In this document: one piece after another, positions 46,006 to 54,845 of the stretch
Layout: the number at the start of each line of letters is the position of its first letter
How positions within the stretch are numbered: position 1 is the first letter of the stretch
From: Streptomyces scabichelini
GTDB taxonomy: Bacteria > Actinomycetota > Actinomycetes > Streptomycetales > Streptomycetaceae
Assembly (NCBI RefSeq): GCF_011045015.1
Contig: NZ_JAAKZY010000030.1
Span: 1-64,000, forward strand
DNA length: 64,000 nt
Direction: 5' to 3'
Notes under the pieces: model-generated
Told to the model about the DNA's origin: nothing
What the model saw: the letters and a program-made list of their open reading frames with translations, nothing else
Database searches by the model: none
Program-made: the position numbers and the translations under genes

Positions 46006-48318
46006 ATGGACATGTTGGCCACGAGCCCGACCGCACCCGAGTTGCAGTCCCCGTTCGCGGGTTTCGCCGGCTTGTCGGCTGACCCCGCCGATGCGGGCGA
46101 ACGTCCGCAGCCGACGACCGGGGTGGTGCTCGACTCGCCGTTCGGCTCGGGACTGCGCACCGAGGAGACCGAAGCGGGCGCGGACGTGCTCACCGAGCTC
46201 CTCAGTGAACTCGCCGACGACGAGTTCGAAGACGCCGTGGCGCAGCTCGTGGACGATGCTGCAGGAGCGCACTTGCAGGGAGAGACCGCATGGTCCGCGG
46301 GGGAGGGCTCTCGGGCTGGGTTGCAGAGCTGGGCCGAGGCGCTGGCCGAGCAGTCCGATCGGCTGCTCGACGGCATCACCGCCCGTCTGGAGCACGAGGA
46401 CCTCACGGCCATGCCGGCGCGTGACCTCGACGCCCTGCTGGAATCGCTGGCCCCGGAGCCGGTCGGCGCGCGCGAGGTCGTCTTCGAGCAGTTCCTGGGA
46501 GGACTGCTGAAGAAGGCGGGCAGCCTGGTGAAGGGCGTCGTCAAGATTGCGAAGAAGGGGATCAGCGCGGTCTCGAAGATCCTGCCGATCGGGATACTGC
46601 TCAAGAAGCTCGGTGGTCTCGTGCGGCCGCTGCTCGCGCGTGTGATCAAGTCGGCGATGAACCGGCTGCCCGCGACTGTGCGGCCCATCGCGGAACAGAT
46701 CGCGAAGAAGCTGGGCATCGCCGGTGGTGCCGGTGCGGCCGCCGCCCCCGCCACCGCGGCCGGAACCGGTGACACGGAGCCGTCGGCCGCCTCCCAGCTC
46801 GCCGGCGAGTTCGACCGGAATGTGCTGGGTCTGCTGCTGGCCCCCGACGAGATCGCGGCGGACGGCGTGCTCGCGGAGGCGGCAACCGATGCCGAGGCCG
46901 AAACACCCGACCCGATCGGTGAACTCGATGCGGCCCGCCGCGAACTGGGCCGTCGGCTCACCGAGCTCCCCGCGGGCTCCTACCCGAAGCCGGAAGTCCA
47001 GCAGTTCCTCCCAGTCGTGATGGCGGCACTACCGTTGATCAAGCTCGGCCTCAAGATCATTGGCCGGCAGAGGGTGGTGGACTTCATCGCCGAGCGTATC
47101 GCCGACCTGCTGCGCAGCATGGTCGGACCGGGTCCCGCCAAGCAGATCGCCCGCCCGATCGTCGACGTCGGCATGAAACTCATCGGCCTCGAAGTCCCGC
47201 CGGAGGCCGAGACCGATGTCGCCGGGGAGGCGCTGGCCGCCACCGTGGAGACGACGGCACGCCGGGCACTCGCACTGCCCGCCGCGGTGCAGGACGACCG
47301 GCTGCTGCTCGACGCCGCCGTGCAGCAGTTCTTCGCCGAAGCCGCCGCCGCCCATCTTCCCGGCCGGCTGCTGCGCGCCGACCTGCCCGAGCGGGAGTCG
47401 GAGCACGAGAGCGGGGTGTGGGTGCTGATGCCGCGTGCGGCCGCCCCCCGCTACCGCTTCCTCCGGTACACGCGGCCGTTCGAGATCCAGGTCAGCAGGC
47501 AGGTGGCGCGGGCGGTGCCGTGGTCCGACGGCGGGACGCTGGAGTCGCATCTCCTCGACCGCGGCGTGCGGCACTGGCCCACGACCGCTGAGGCCCACCT
47601 CTACGAGATGCTCCCCGGAGGGCACCTGGGACACCTCCGCCACGACGACACCCTCCGTGGAGTCGCAGGGGAAGCGGAAGACATCGCCGAGGAGGTGGCG
47701 CCCCTGACGCCGGAGATCGCCGGACTGCTGCTCGGCGAGCCGGGCCTGGGTCGGCCGGCGCCGGGAGGTGCCGGAGCGGCCCGCCCGGGAGCCGCTCCCG
47801 GCCGTCGTTTCGTACGGCTGCGGCCCAAGGGGCGCGCGGCAGGCAGTATGGCGGGGCGTGCCGCCGGGCCACGCGCACGGGTCGGCGTGCACATCGACAC
47901 CACCGCCACACCGCCGCGGCTGAGGGTCAGCCTGCGCTTGAGTGAACGACAAGCCCAGGAGATGCTGGACCTGTTGACCAGGGCCGAGGGTCCGGACCTT
48001 CCCGGGGCCCTGCGCAAGATGCAGCAGGCGCACCGGAGTTCCCTCGTGCCCCGGCTGACCGGCCAACTGGTGAAGCGGTCCCTCCTGCCGGACGCCGCAG
48101 CCGCGAAAACGGCCGCGGAGCAGCTGGCCACGGCAGTCGACACCGGGCTCTCCGCGATGCTGCAGGGCCAGACGGCACAGCTCACCGCAGCGGTCCGCGA
48201 CCCGGCCCAAGGCCTCACGATCAAGCTGGACTTCGAAGGCGTCACACGGGAAAGCCTGCAGGGCACACCGCCCGAGCCGACCGTGACGGTGACTCCCGGC
48301 TGGCGCTCCGGTGGCTGA
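46006..48318 (+). CDS. Unknown 770-aa protein with two cationic amphipathic blocks
   Basis: No named family recognised. The acidic N-terminus holds two S-P-F motifs (LQSPFAGF, VLDSPFGS). Residues about 163-222 are strikingly basic and amphipathic (FLGGLLKKAGSLVKGVVKIA, then KKGISAVSKILPIGILLKKL), like pore-forming peptides. A second similar block lies at about 331-398 (FLPVVMAALPLIKLGLKIIG and onward). After each block a similar acidic stretch follows, so an internal duplication is likely. A Gly/Ala/Arg-rich linker near 590-625 precedes a C-terminal domain. There is no signal peptide. AGGAGG upstream fixes the ATG. The stop overlaps the next gene by 8 bp. Confidence 0.8.
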   Translation: MDMLATSPTAPELQSPFAGFAGLSADPADAGERPQPTTGVVLDSPFGSGLRTEETEAGADVLTELLSELADDEFEDAVAQLVDDAAGAHLQGETAWSAGEGSRAGLQSWAEALAEQSDRLLDGITARLEHEDLTAMPARDLDALLESLAPEPVGAREVVFEQFLGGLLKKAGSLVKGVVKIAKKGISAVSKILPIGILLKKLGGLVRPLLARVIKSAMNRLPATVRPIAEQIAKKLGIAGGAGAAAAPATAAGTGDTEPSAASQLAGEFDRNVLGLLLAPDEIAADGVLAEAATDAEAETPDPIGELDAARRELGRRLTELPAGSYPKPEVQQFLPVVMAALPLIKLGLKIIGRQRVVDFIAERIADLLRSMVGPGPAKQIARPIVDVGMKLIGLEVPPEAETDVAGEALAATVETTARRALALPAAVQDDRLLLDAAVQQFFAEAAAAHLPGRLLRADLPERESEHESGVWVLMPRAAAPRYRFLRYTRPFEIQVSRQVARAVPWSDGGTLESHLLDRGVRHWPTTAEAHLYEMLPGGHLGHLRHDDTLRGVAGEAEDIAEEVAPLTPEIAGLLLGEPGLGRPAPGGAGAARPGAAPGRRFVRLRPKGRAAGSMAGRAAGPRARVGVHIDTTATPPRLRVSLRLSERQAQEMLDLLTRAEGPDLPGALRKMQQAHRSSLVPRLTGQLVKRSLLPDAAAAKTAAEQLATAVDTGLSAMLQGQTAQLTAAVRDPAQGLTIKLDFEGVTRESLQGTPPEPTVTVTPGWRSGG

Positions 48319-49570
48319 GCCGGGAGGTGACGTCCTCGCCGCCCAGCTCGCGACGGAGCTGCGGCACTGGCGCCGGGCTGCCCACGAACTGGCCGACCTG
48401 GACATGGTCGCCGCGCCACACGCCTGGGCCGGCCTCGAGTCCTATCTCGGCACCGGCGTCCGCGCCGGGCTGACCAGGTCCGCCCTGGCGGTGGCCACCC
48501 GTGCCGACCAGCTCTCGGCACAGCTGCCCGGCACGTCGGCGAAGGACGATCTGGCCCGGCTCCGGGAACGGGTGCTGACCTTGCGCCAGGCCTATATTCG
48601 CGCCGAGACGGTGCTCGACTTCTTCGGTGACGCTGTCGGCTCGCGTACGAATCCACGCCTGGCGGAGCTCCTGCGCGGCCTGGACCTGCTTGCGGTCGAT
48701 GCCATGGACCGTATCCTCGGGCCACTCGGCATTCCGGTCCCTCCGGTGCTGGTCTATCTCGACAAGGGCCTCGGAGCATCGATCCTCCGTGCCGGGATAC
48801 GGCTGTGGGACGCATCGCTCTCACCTGCCGCCGCCATCAAGATCACCCGGCACAACCTGCTGCGCCCCACGGCAGTGCTCCACGAATGCGGCCACCAGGT
48901 CACGCACCTGACCGACTGGACCGGTGAACTCGGCGCCGCCCTGCACGAGGTGCTCGCGCCCGTGTCACCGGTCGCCGCGGAGGCCTGGCAGAGCTGGGCG
49001 AGCGAGGCGGCCGCCGACGTTGTCGCATTCATCCTGACCGGCTACGCGCCCGTACCGGCGCTGGCCGACGTCGTGGACGGCACGACCGCCGCCGTGTACC
49101 GGATGCCGCCCGGCGACCCGCACCCGATGGGCCTGCTGCGGGTAGCGTTCAACGCGGCGCTCTGCCGGTACTGGTACGGGACCGGGCCGTGGGACGACCT
49201 CGTACGGACCTGGCTGCACCACCACCCCCTGAACGCCGCGCCCCCGGAGTCCGCACTCATCGCGCGGGCGACGCTGCCGCTGCTCCCGCAGATCGTCCGG
49301 GTGTGCACGGAACGGCCCATGCGGGCCTTCGGCGGACGGCCCCTCTCGGCGCTGGCCGATCCGCGCCGGGTGGCCCCTGCCGAGCTGCGCCGGCTCGCCG
49401 ACGGGGCCGGGGCGGCGCTGTACACCTCGAGTTATCTGCAACGGCTCGAACCGATGCGGATCCTGGCCTGGAGCGTGCTCCGGTCGCTGAGCCCCGATGA
49501 CCATGCCGACCGCGACCTGGAGACATGGCTGCGCCGCCTCGGCGCGGCCCATGCGACCGCCGCAGCCTGA
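48311..49570 (+). CDS. Putative zinc metallopeptidase (HExxH) of unknown family
   Basis: A 419-aa protein with a helical N-terminal half (to about 175) and a metallopeptidase-like centre: HECGHQ at about residues 191-196 (two zinc His plus catalytic Glu) and SEAAADVVAF about 40 residues later, whose Glu could be the third ligand as in gluzincins. LLRPTAVLHECGHQVTHLTD resembles the active helix of such enzymes. No signal peptide, prodomain or membrane helix is evident. The GTG start overlaps the preceding gene by 8 bp, so the two are translationally coupled. It may process a co-expressed protein or act as an effector (inference). Confidence 0.72.
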   Translation: MAEPGGDVLAAQLATELRHWRRAAHELADLDMVAAPHAWAGLESYLGTGVRAGLTRSALAVATRADQLSAQLPGTSAKDDLARLRERVLTLRQAYIRAETVLDFFGDAVGSRTNPRLAELLRGLDLLAVDAMDRILGPLGIPVPPVLVYLDKGLGASILRAGIRLWDASLSPAAAIKITRHNLLRPTAVLHECGHQVTHLTDWTGELGAALHEVLAPVSPVAAEAWQSWASEAAADVVAFILTGYAPVPALADVVDGTTAAVYRMPPGDPHPMGLLRVAFNAALCRYWYGTGPWDDLVRTWLHHHPLNAAPPESALIARATLPLLPQIVRVCTERPMRAFGGRPLSALADPRRVAPAELRRLADGAGAALYTSSYLQRLEPMRILAWSVLRSLSPDDHADRDLETWLRRLGAAHATAAA

Positions 49571-49584
49571 CCAGGGAGACAGCC

Positions 49585-50286
49585 ATGCCACGTGCCTCGA
49601 CGCCGAAGCCGGCGTCCACACCTGCCGAGTCGGCCGCCCCCGGCGCGTCGACATCCACCACGCCTCCCGCGACACCGGATCCCGCGGCCATACCCACCGG
49701 GCCGCCCCCCACCGGCGCGTCGACATCCACGACGCCTCCCGGGACGCCGAATCCGGCGTCCCCGCCTGGCGGGCCGCCCTCCACCGGGCCAGCGGCGTCC
49801 AGTGCACTGCCACCGGCCCCGACCCTCTTCACACCCGGGATCGTCGACGCGATCACGGAACTGACGGCGTTTCTCCGCAACGGTTCCCAGACGCAGGACC
49901 CGCAGGCGTTCAGCCCCGCGCAGCTCAATATCGAGCGCGACTTCCGGGACCTGCGGGCCGGGCTCGGGCGCGGCACCTCGGCCTCGCCCGGCCGACTCGT
50001 GCGGCCGGAGCTGTCGAACGGGCACCTCAAGCTCGGTGCGGCGCTTCCCCCGGAGGCGTACCGCATCGGTGGCTTCGACCGCGTCGGCAAGAAGGTCTGG
50101 CTCGTGGACGTGGCCGAGGCCATCAAGGCTTCCCATGGCCGGACCCACCTGCAGCACCCCGACATCGTGATCGACCGTGTCGTACGGCTCCGAGTGTTCG
50201 ACGACTCCGAGCCGCGGCCGCGGCGGATCCTCAGCGGCATCCCGAAGATCGTGGGCGTCCCGCCCAAGCCCGGCACCACCTTCTGA
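49585..50286 (+). CDS. Unknown protein with Pro/Thr-rich repeat N-terminus
   Basis: A 233-aa protein. The first 75 residues are low-complexity Pro/Thr/Ser/Gly with a tandem repeat (GASTSTTPPATPDP / GASTSTTPPGTPNP) that is also nearly exact at DNA level. The folded part (about 80-233) contains LNIERDFRDLRAGLGRG and IGGFDRVGKKVWLVDVAEAI, followed by a beta-rich end. No family recognised. AGGGAGA lies before the ATG. It sits 14 bp after the metallopeptidase gene and 10 bp before the next. The flexible arm suggests a surface, linker or scaffold role, but nothing proves this. Confidence 0.75.
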   Translation: MPRASTPKPASTPAESAAPGASTSTTPPATPDPAAIPTGPPPTGASTSTTPPGTPNPASPPGGPPSTGPAASSALPPAPTLFTPGIVDAITELTAFLRNGSQTQDPQAFSPAQLNIERDFRDLRAGLGRGTSASPGRLVRPELSNGHLKLGAALPPEAYRIGGFDRVGKKVWLVDVAEAIKASHGRTHLQHPDIVIDRVVRLRVFDDSEPRPRRILSGIPKIVGVPPKPGTTF

Positions 50287-50296
50287 GGAGACGACC

Positions 50297-51580
50297 ATGT
50301 TCCGCACCCTCGCGCGCTTGCTCGCCGACTCGGGATTCAACACCGACGAATTCTTCAAGATCCATCCGCTGCAGCTCAGCCGCTGGCTGGAGGAGGCGTG
50401 GGCCGACGGCGGGCAGGCGGACTGGCCCGGCTTCGACACCTCCCCGACGGGCGTCACCCCGCAGGTCGTCTCCCGGTTCCAGCTGCCCGGTGAGGTGAAC
50501 GGCGGGCTGCTCCAAGCCCTGCGTTCCGGCATCAACACCCCGGGCGAGTTCTCTGTCAGTCCGCCGCCGTCCGCCGTGGGCATCGGCACCGGCCTCGCAC
50601 TGCCGTGGGACCACCTGATCTACGCCTTCCTGGTCGAGAGCACGGGTGTCGCGGAGATCCTGCGGGAGGTCGTCCGCCGCTTTGTGGTGGGCGAGTCGCT
50701 CGAAGCCGTCAAAGACACGACCTACAGCTGGGTCCGGTCCACGGAGGAACTGTTCTTCCGTGACCCCCCGCTGTTCTCGATCACCGGCACCACCAGCGCG
50801 TTGCGACCGGACCCGCTGGTCAACCGCCGCAATGCCTACTGGCGAATGTTCGGGATGGATCTGCCGCACGCGCCGCCCGGAATCCAGGGCCAGCCGTGGA
50901 AGACGGACGTCGGGGCGTCCGCGAACCTCCGGTTCGGGGAGGTGTGGATCGAACTGCTGCGGCAGGTCTGGCTCGCGTTCGTGAACGACAGCAACTCGGT
51001 CGGCGCCAACCCGACCGACGCCTCGTACATCGGATACCTGTGCCAGACCCTGTCGGAGATGATGGGGATGCGCCGACGGGCCGGGATGCTCGCCCGTGAG
51101 GAGTTCGGCCACGTCGTCACCATGAGTTGGTTCCACCTGCTGCTCGAGACCGAGAACGAGGTGGTGGCCGATCTGCAGGCGGGCGCGGGCACCGCCGGAA
51201 ACGCTGCGGACCGGCTCGCCCGGATCGCGCAGCGGGTGGGCATCACACCGCCGCGCCGGGCCCGTGAGCTGTTCGAGCTTGCCGACCTGGTCTCGCTGGT
51301 GCTGATGTTCATCGAGGCCGGCCGGTTCAACGAACCCAAGGACGCCGAGCTGCTGTTCCGCAGCGGCTCCCCGGATCCACTGGTGCGGAACACGATGAAC
51401 CGCGTCATCGACCTCTGGCAGTCCGCCACCGGAGAGTCGATCAAGGAGCAGGGCGTCCGGGTGGCCAACGGCCCCATCCCGTCGTCCCCGCAGCCCGTCC
51501 GGCTGCCGAGCGCCCATCTGCCGACCGCACCCGACGGCGCGAAGAGCAGCTCGAACGGCGCCGCGCCTGTGCAGCTCTGA
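50297..51580 (+). CDS. Unknown 427-aa protein of the cluster
   Basis: A mostly helical protein with no family I can name. Visible features: an N-terminal helical segment (MFRTLARLLADSGFNTDEFF), several Trp-rich stretches (WLEEAWADGG, TYSWVRSTEELFFRDPPLF), a central IELLRQVWLAFVNDSNSVGA and TLSEMMGMRRRAGMLAREEF, and a disordered Ser/Pro C-terminus. There is no signal peptide or transmembrane helix. GAGGAGACG precedes the ATG. It is packed between other cluster genes with short gaps, so it is probably co-expressed and may be a structural or immunity component. Confidence 0.75.
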   Translation: MFRTLARLLADSGFNTDEFFKIHPLQLSRWLEEAWADGGQADWPGFDTSPTGVTPQVVSRFQLPGEVNGGLLQALRSGINTPGEFSVSPPPSAVGIGTGLALPWDHLIYAFLVESTGVAEILREVVRRFVVGESLEAVKDTTYSWVRSTEELFFRDPPLFSITGTTSALRPDPLVNRRNAYWRMFGMDLPHAPPGIQGQPWKTDVGASANLRFGEVWIELLRQVWLAFVNDSNSVGANPTDASYIGYLCQTLSEMMGMRRRAGMLAREEFGHVVTMSWFHLLLETENEVVADLQAGAGTAGNAADRLARIAQRVGITPPRRARELFELADLVSLVLMFIEAGRFNEPKDAELLFRSGSPDPLVRNTMNRVIDLWQSATGESIKEQGVRVANGPIPSSPQPVRLPSAHLPTAPDGAKSSSNGAAPVQL

Positions 51581-51614
51581 GCCATCTGACACCGCTGGAG
51601 ACCGGGAGCCGACG

Positions 51615-53435
51615 ATGAACCGTCCGCAGACCTGGGACTGGACCGAGTCCCTCACCGCCGACCCGCCGTCCGCCGAGCAGCAGGCACCGGCCTGGGCCGC
51701 CCAGGACGTGTTCCGAACGTCCGAACAAGGAGGCGGCGACGGAGAGTCGGGCCCCGAGTTGTCCCTGGCCGAGTTCGCCGCCGAGACGCGCGGAGGGAGC
51801 TTCACCCCGGAGGTCTTCGAGGAGGCCGAGTCCGGGGAGGTAGAACTGGCCGAGTGGGAACTGGCCGGTGGGCCGGTACAGGACGAGGCGTTCCCGTCCG
51901 GTCTGGTCCTGAGCCCGGCCGCGGGTGCCACCGGTGAGAAGGAGGAGCACTGGGATCCGTACCTCACCGGACTCCCGCTCTACGCCACCGGTCCGACGGT
52001 CCGGTCGCAGCGGCTCTCCCCGAACTTCACTGTCGGTGAGCTCGTGACCAGCGGGGGGCAGGCATCGGACGTCGCACGGATCTCCCCCGAGCTGGTGCGC
52101 TGCCTGCAGGCGCTGCGCGACCGGCTGGGCAGACCCGTCACGATCAGCTCGGGGTACCGGTCCTGGGCGCGCAACGTGGCCGTGTACCGCGCGCGGGGCT
52201 CCGGCCCGACCCGCAGCCGGCACTGCAGCGGACAGGCTGCCGACATCAGCGTCGCGGGCATGTCCGGACTCGATCTCGCCAAGGCGGCGCTGGACGCGTG
52301 CGGCCGGGACATCGGGGTCGGGATCGGCGCTTCCTTCGCCCATATCGACGTGCGCGGGGAGTGGGCCCGCTGGCCCTACGCCTCAGGGGACGCGGCGAAA
52401 CGCGACATCGTCGCGATCGACGCTCATCGCCGCGGGCTGGGCACCGCCCCGCCGTCGACGGGCGGCTCGCCCCTCGCTCCTGGCGGAGTCGTCGGCAGCC
52501 CTCCCCTCGGCGGTGTCCCGGGCGGCGGGCCGTTGCGGGCCAGGATCGCGCAGTTCGCCGAACAGGAGCGGACCCGGTGGGGAAACGGGACCCGCGTCGA
52601 AACCGAGCCGGCGATGACGGCGACGCTGCAGGACTACTACAGCACCGGAGTCAGGAGCCCGGTAACTGCTTCGGACCTGCAGAGCAGTTCGTGGCAGGCC
52701 GGCCATCCGTGGAGTGCCGTCTTCATCAGCTGGGTGATGCGCCAGGCCGGCGTGGGCAACGCCTTCACCTACAGCACGGCGCACCGCGTGTACGTCAGCG
52801 CCGCCAAGCGCAACGCCGAGACGGGCAACACCGCCAACCCCTTCTGGGCCTACCCGGTCGAGAAGATCGTCCCCGAGGTCGGCGACCTGGTCTGCGCCGA
52901 TCGGGACGGTGGCGGCGGGTGCGGGGGTGTGACCTACGCGACGATCGACAACGGCACGGCGTGGTCGACGCACTGCGACGTCGTCACCGCCGTGGACCGG
53001 ACCGGGCGCAAGCTCACCGCCGTTGGCGGCAACGTCAGCCAATCGGTGAAGGCCAAGACGATCACGATCGACGCGCAGGGCTTCGTAGTGCCCCAGCAAT
53101 CAGGGCAGAGCTGCCGGTACTTCGCCATCCTCAAGGTCCGCGACGGCACGCCCTCCGCAACTCAGCAGGAGGCAGGACCGGTCGCACCAACTCCCGTGCT
53201 CGACCCGGACGCCATGACCCGGGCGATCCGCCTGAACACCTCCTACGCCACCGCCCTGCGCTGGAGTGAGCGCCTCGACGCCATCACCCGGCTGATCTCA
53301 TCACCCGGAGCGACCCCGGCCGACGTCACCTTCGCCAACGCCGTGGCGCAATGGCAGCGCGGCCGAGGACTGACACCCGACGGAGTCATAGGCCCGGACA
53401 CCTGGATCGAAATGGTGAAGGTGCTCAACCGCTGA
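51615..53435 (+). CDS. Endolysin-like protein: M15 peptidase, DUF2272, peptidoglycan-binding domain
   Basis: A 606-aa three-domain protein. An acidic N-terminal arm (1-125) precedes an M15A/VanY-type D-Ala-D-Ala peptidase (about 135-255) with zinc ligands in SRHCSGQAAD (His, Asp) and FAHID (His). Next is a DUF2272 domain (about 304-512), a CHAP/NlpC-like fold with HPWSAVFISWVMRQAG and HCDVVTAVD. A PG_binding_1 domain (about 530-606, VAQWQRGRGLTPDGVIGPDT) ends it. These domains target peptidoglycan, yet no signal peptide is present, as in phage endolysins. It is the last gene of the cluster. Confidence 0.87.
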   Translation: MNRPQTWDWTESLTADPPSAEQQAPAWAAQDVFRTSEQGGGDGESGPELSLAEFAAETRGGSFTPEVFEEAESGEVELAEWELAGGPVQDEAFPSGLVLSPAAGATGEKEEHWDPYLTGLPLYATGPTVRSQRLSPNFTVGELVTSGGQASDVARISPELVRCLQALRDRLGRPVTISSGYRSWARNVAVYRARGSGPTRSRHCSGQAADISVAGMSGLDLAKAALDACGRDIGVGIGASFAHIDVRGEWARWPYASGDAAKRDIVAIDAHRRGLGTAPPSTGGSPLAPGGVVGSPPLGGVPGGGPLRARIAQFAEQERTRWGNGTRVETEPAMTATLQDYYSTGVRSPVTASDLQSSSWQAGHPWSAVFISWVMRQAGVGNAFTYSTAHRVYVSAAKRNAETGNTANPFWAYPVEKIVPEVGDLVCADRDGGGGCGGVTYATIDNGTAWSTHCDVVTAVDRTGRKLTAVGGNVSQSVKAKTITIDAQGFVVPQQSGQSCRYFAILKVRDGTPSATQQEAGPVAPTPVLDPDAMTRAIRLNTSYATALRWSERLDAITRLISSPGATPADVTFANAVAQWQRGRGLTPDGVIGPDTWIEMVKVLNR

Positions 53436-53699
53436 GAGATGTTCATGTGGCACTCCTTTGCAGAGCAGGTACACCCAGTGATCGCTCACCGGAGACGGTC
53501 GCGGCTGAAGGTACCGGCGGTGCAGCGCAGGATTGGACGGCAACGGACGGGCCAGCCGTGGGTGGGGCGGGATGACCGAGCCCACGCGCTTACTGTGCGC
53601 GGCTGCGCATCTGCGGCCGGACAAAGCCGCGTCGTACCGACGTCCGACCAGGAACGGCCTGGCGGATGTGCGCCTGTGCAACACGGACACGGTGACACC
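53436..53699. other. Gap after the cluster
   Basis: No gene is supported here. The sequence should contain the lost N-terminal half of the adjacent XRE regulator but shows no helix-turn-helix in any frame. Confidence 0.4.
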
Positions 53700-54368
53700 A
53701 TGTCAGCCGGGGTGCTGGACGCCGTCGCCCGCGCCCTGCGCCTGAGCGGAGACGTGCACGCCCATCTGTTCCGCCTTGCCCGGCCGGAGCTTCACGGGAA
53801 TCGCCACGCCATACCCCAGAGGCAGCGGCTGCGGCCGGGCATCCAGCAACTGCTGGACACGCTCGACGGGATCCCCGCGTACGTCTGCGGCCGACGCCTG
53901 GACATGCTGGGCTGGAACAGGCTCGCCACCACCGTGTTCGGTGACTGGTCCCGGCTCCCACCTCGGGAGCGCAACCTGTCCCGGCTGGTCTTCCTCTCCT
54001 CTGCGGCACGCGATCGTTTCGCCGACCTGGAAGCCAAGATGCTGGACCTCGTCAGCGTCCTGCGCCTGGACGCGGGGACCCACCCGGACGATCAGGAACT
54101 CGCCGCCCTGATCGACGAGTTGGCGGACAAGAGCAGCGACTTCCGCCGGCTGTGGGCCCGGCACGACGTTCGCCGCAGGGGCCACGGCGTCCAGCGGCTA
54201 CGGCACTCGGTGGTGGGCGAACTCACCCTCTCCTTCGAAGTCCTGGGGTTGCACGGCGACACAGACCTGACCCTCGTCGTCTATCACGCCGAGCCCGGCT
54301 CGACGTCCCGGAAAGCCCTGCGGCTGCTGACGGGCCTGGCGGCCCTGGGCACCGAGTCGGCCTCCTGA
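53700..54368 (+). pseudogene. XRE/MmyB regulator lacking its DNA-binding domain
   Basis: From ATG the product (MSAGVLDAVARALRLSGDVH) starts exactly where the last HTH helix of XRE/MmyB proteins normally begins (...PSxxVLDALARALRL). It continues through the whole ligand-binding half (IPAYVCGRRLDMLGWNRLAT, LTLSFEVLGLHGDTDLTLVV) to a normal C-terminus. The first ~60 residues with the DNA-binding motif are missing and the upstream sequence is unrelated. Compare the intact homologue at 10604. It is either a decayed gene or, less likely, a truncated protein acting without DNA binding. Confidence 0.65.
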
Positions 54369-54426
54369 CAACAGGACACCTGAAGCAACAAGACGCCGAC
54401 CGACCTACCGAACAACAGGAGCCACC

Positions 54427-54810
54427 GTGCAACCGTCCTCCGACCAGAGCGCCCACGACGACGTCACCACGGCCTTCCGCGCCTACCTGCAAGCAATGCT
54501 CGACGGCAATACCGACGCCCTGGACAACCTGCTCGCCGACGGCTGCACCCTCACCCACGTCACCGGCTACGTGCAGCCCAAGGACGAATGGCTGTCGCAG
54601 ATGCGTGCCGGCCAGTTCCTCTACCACCGGATCGAGGAGAAGAACTTGGCTGTCGAGGTCGAGGACACCACAGCCCGCGTCTCCGGCCGCTTCATCACCG
54701 ATGCAACGGTGTACGGCACCCGCGCGAACTGGCGGCTGCACATGACCATGGACTGCGTCCGCGAAGGCGATACGTGGACCGTGCTCCGCTCAGCCGCCAC
54801 GACCTGGTGA
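54427..54810 (+). CDS. NTF2-like (SnoaL/DUF4440-type) protein
   Basis: A 127-aa single-domain protein of the nuclear-transport-factor-2-like cone fold: TTAFRAYLQAMLDGNTDALD, then LTHVTGYVQPKDEWLSQM, VEVEDTTARVSGRFI and MTMDCVREGDTWTVLRSAAT. Members act as small ketosteroid-isomerase-like enzymes, hydrolases or ligand binders; residues alone do not decide which. The GTG start has ACAGGAG upstream. It follows the truncated XRE regulator by 58 bp, and such regulators often sit beside the enzyme gene they control. Confidence 0.85.
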   Translation: MQPSSDQSAHDDVTTAFRAYLQAMLDGNTDALDNLLADGCTLTHVTGYVQPKDEWLSQMRAGQFLYHRIEEKNLAVEVEDTTARVSGRFITDATVYGTRANWRLHMTMDCVREGDTWTVLRSAATTW

Positions 54811-54845
54811 GCAATGGGCCCTCGGTTCACCGCTCCGGCGACCTG

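Noticed and set aside
44781..53435. Contractile injection system or antibiotic gene cluster
   Set aside because: No sheath, tube, baseplate or AAA+ gene and no biosynthetic enzyme is present; only the regulator type and wall-active domains hinted at it.
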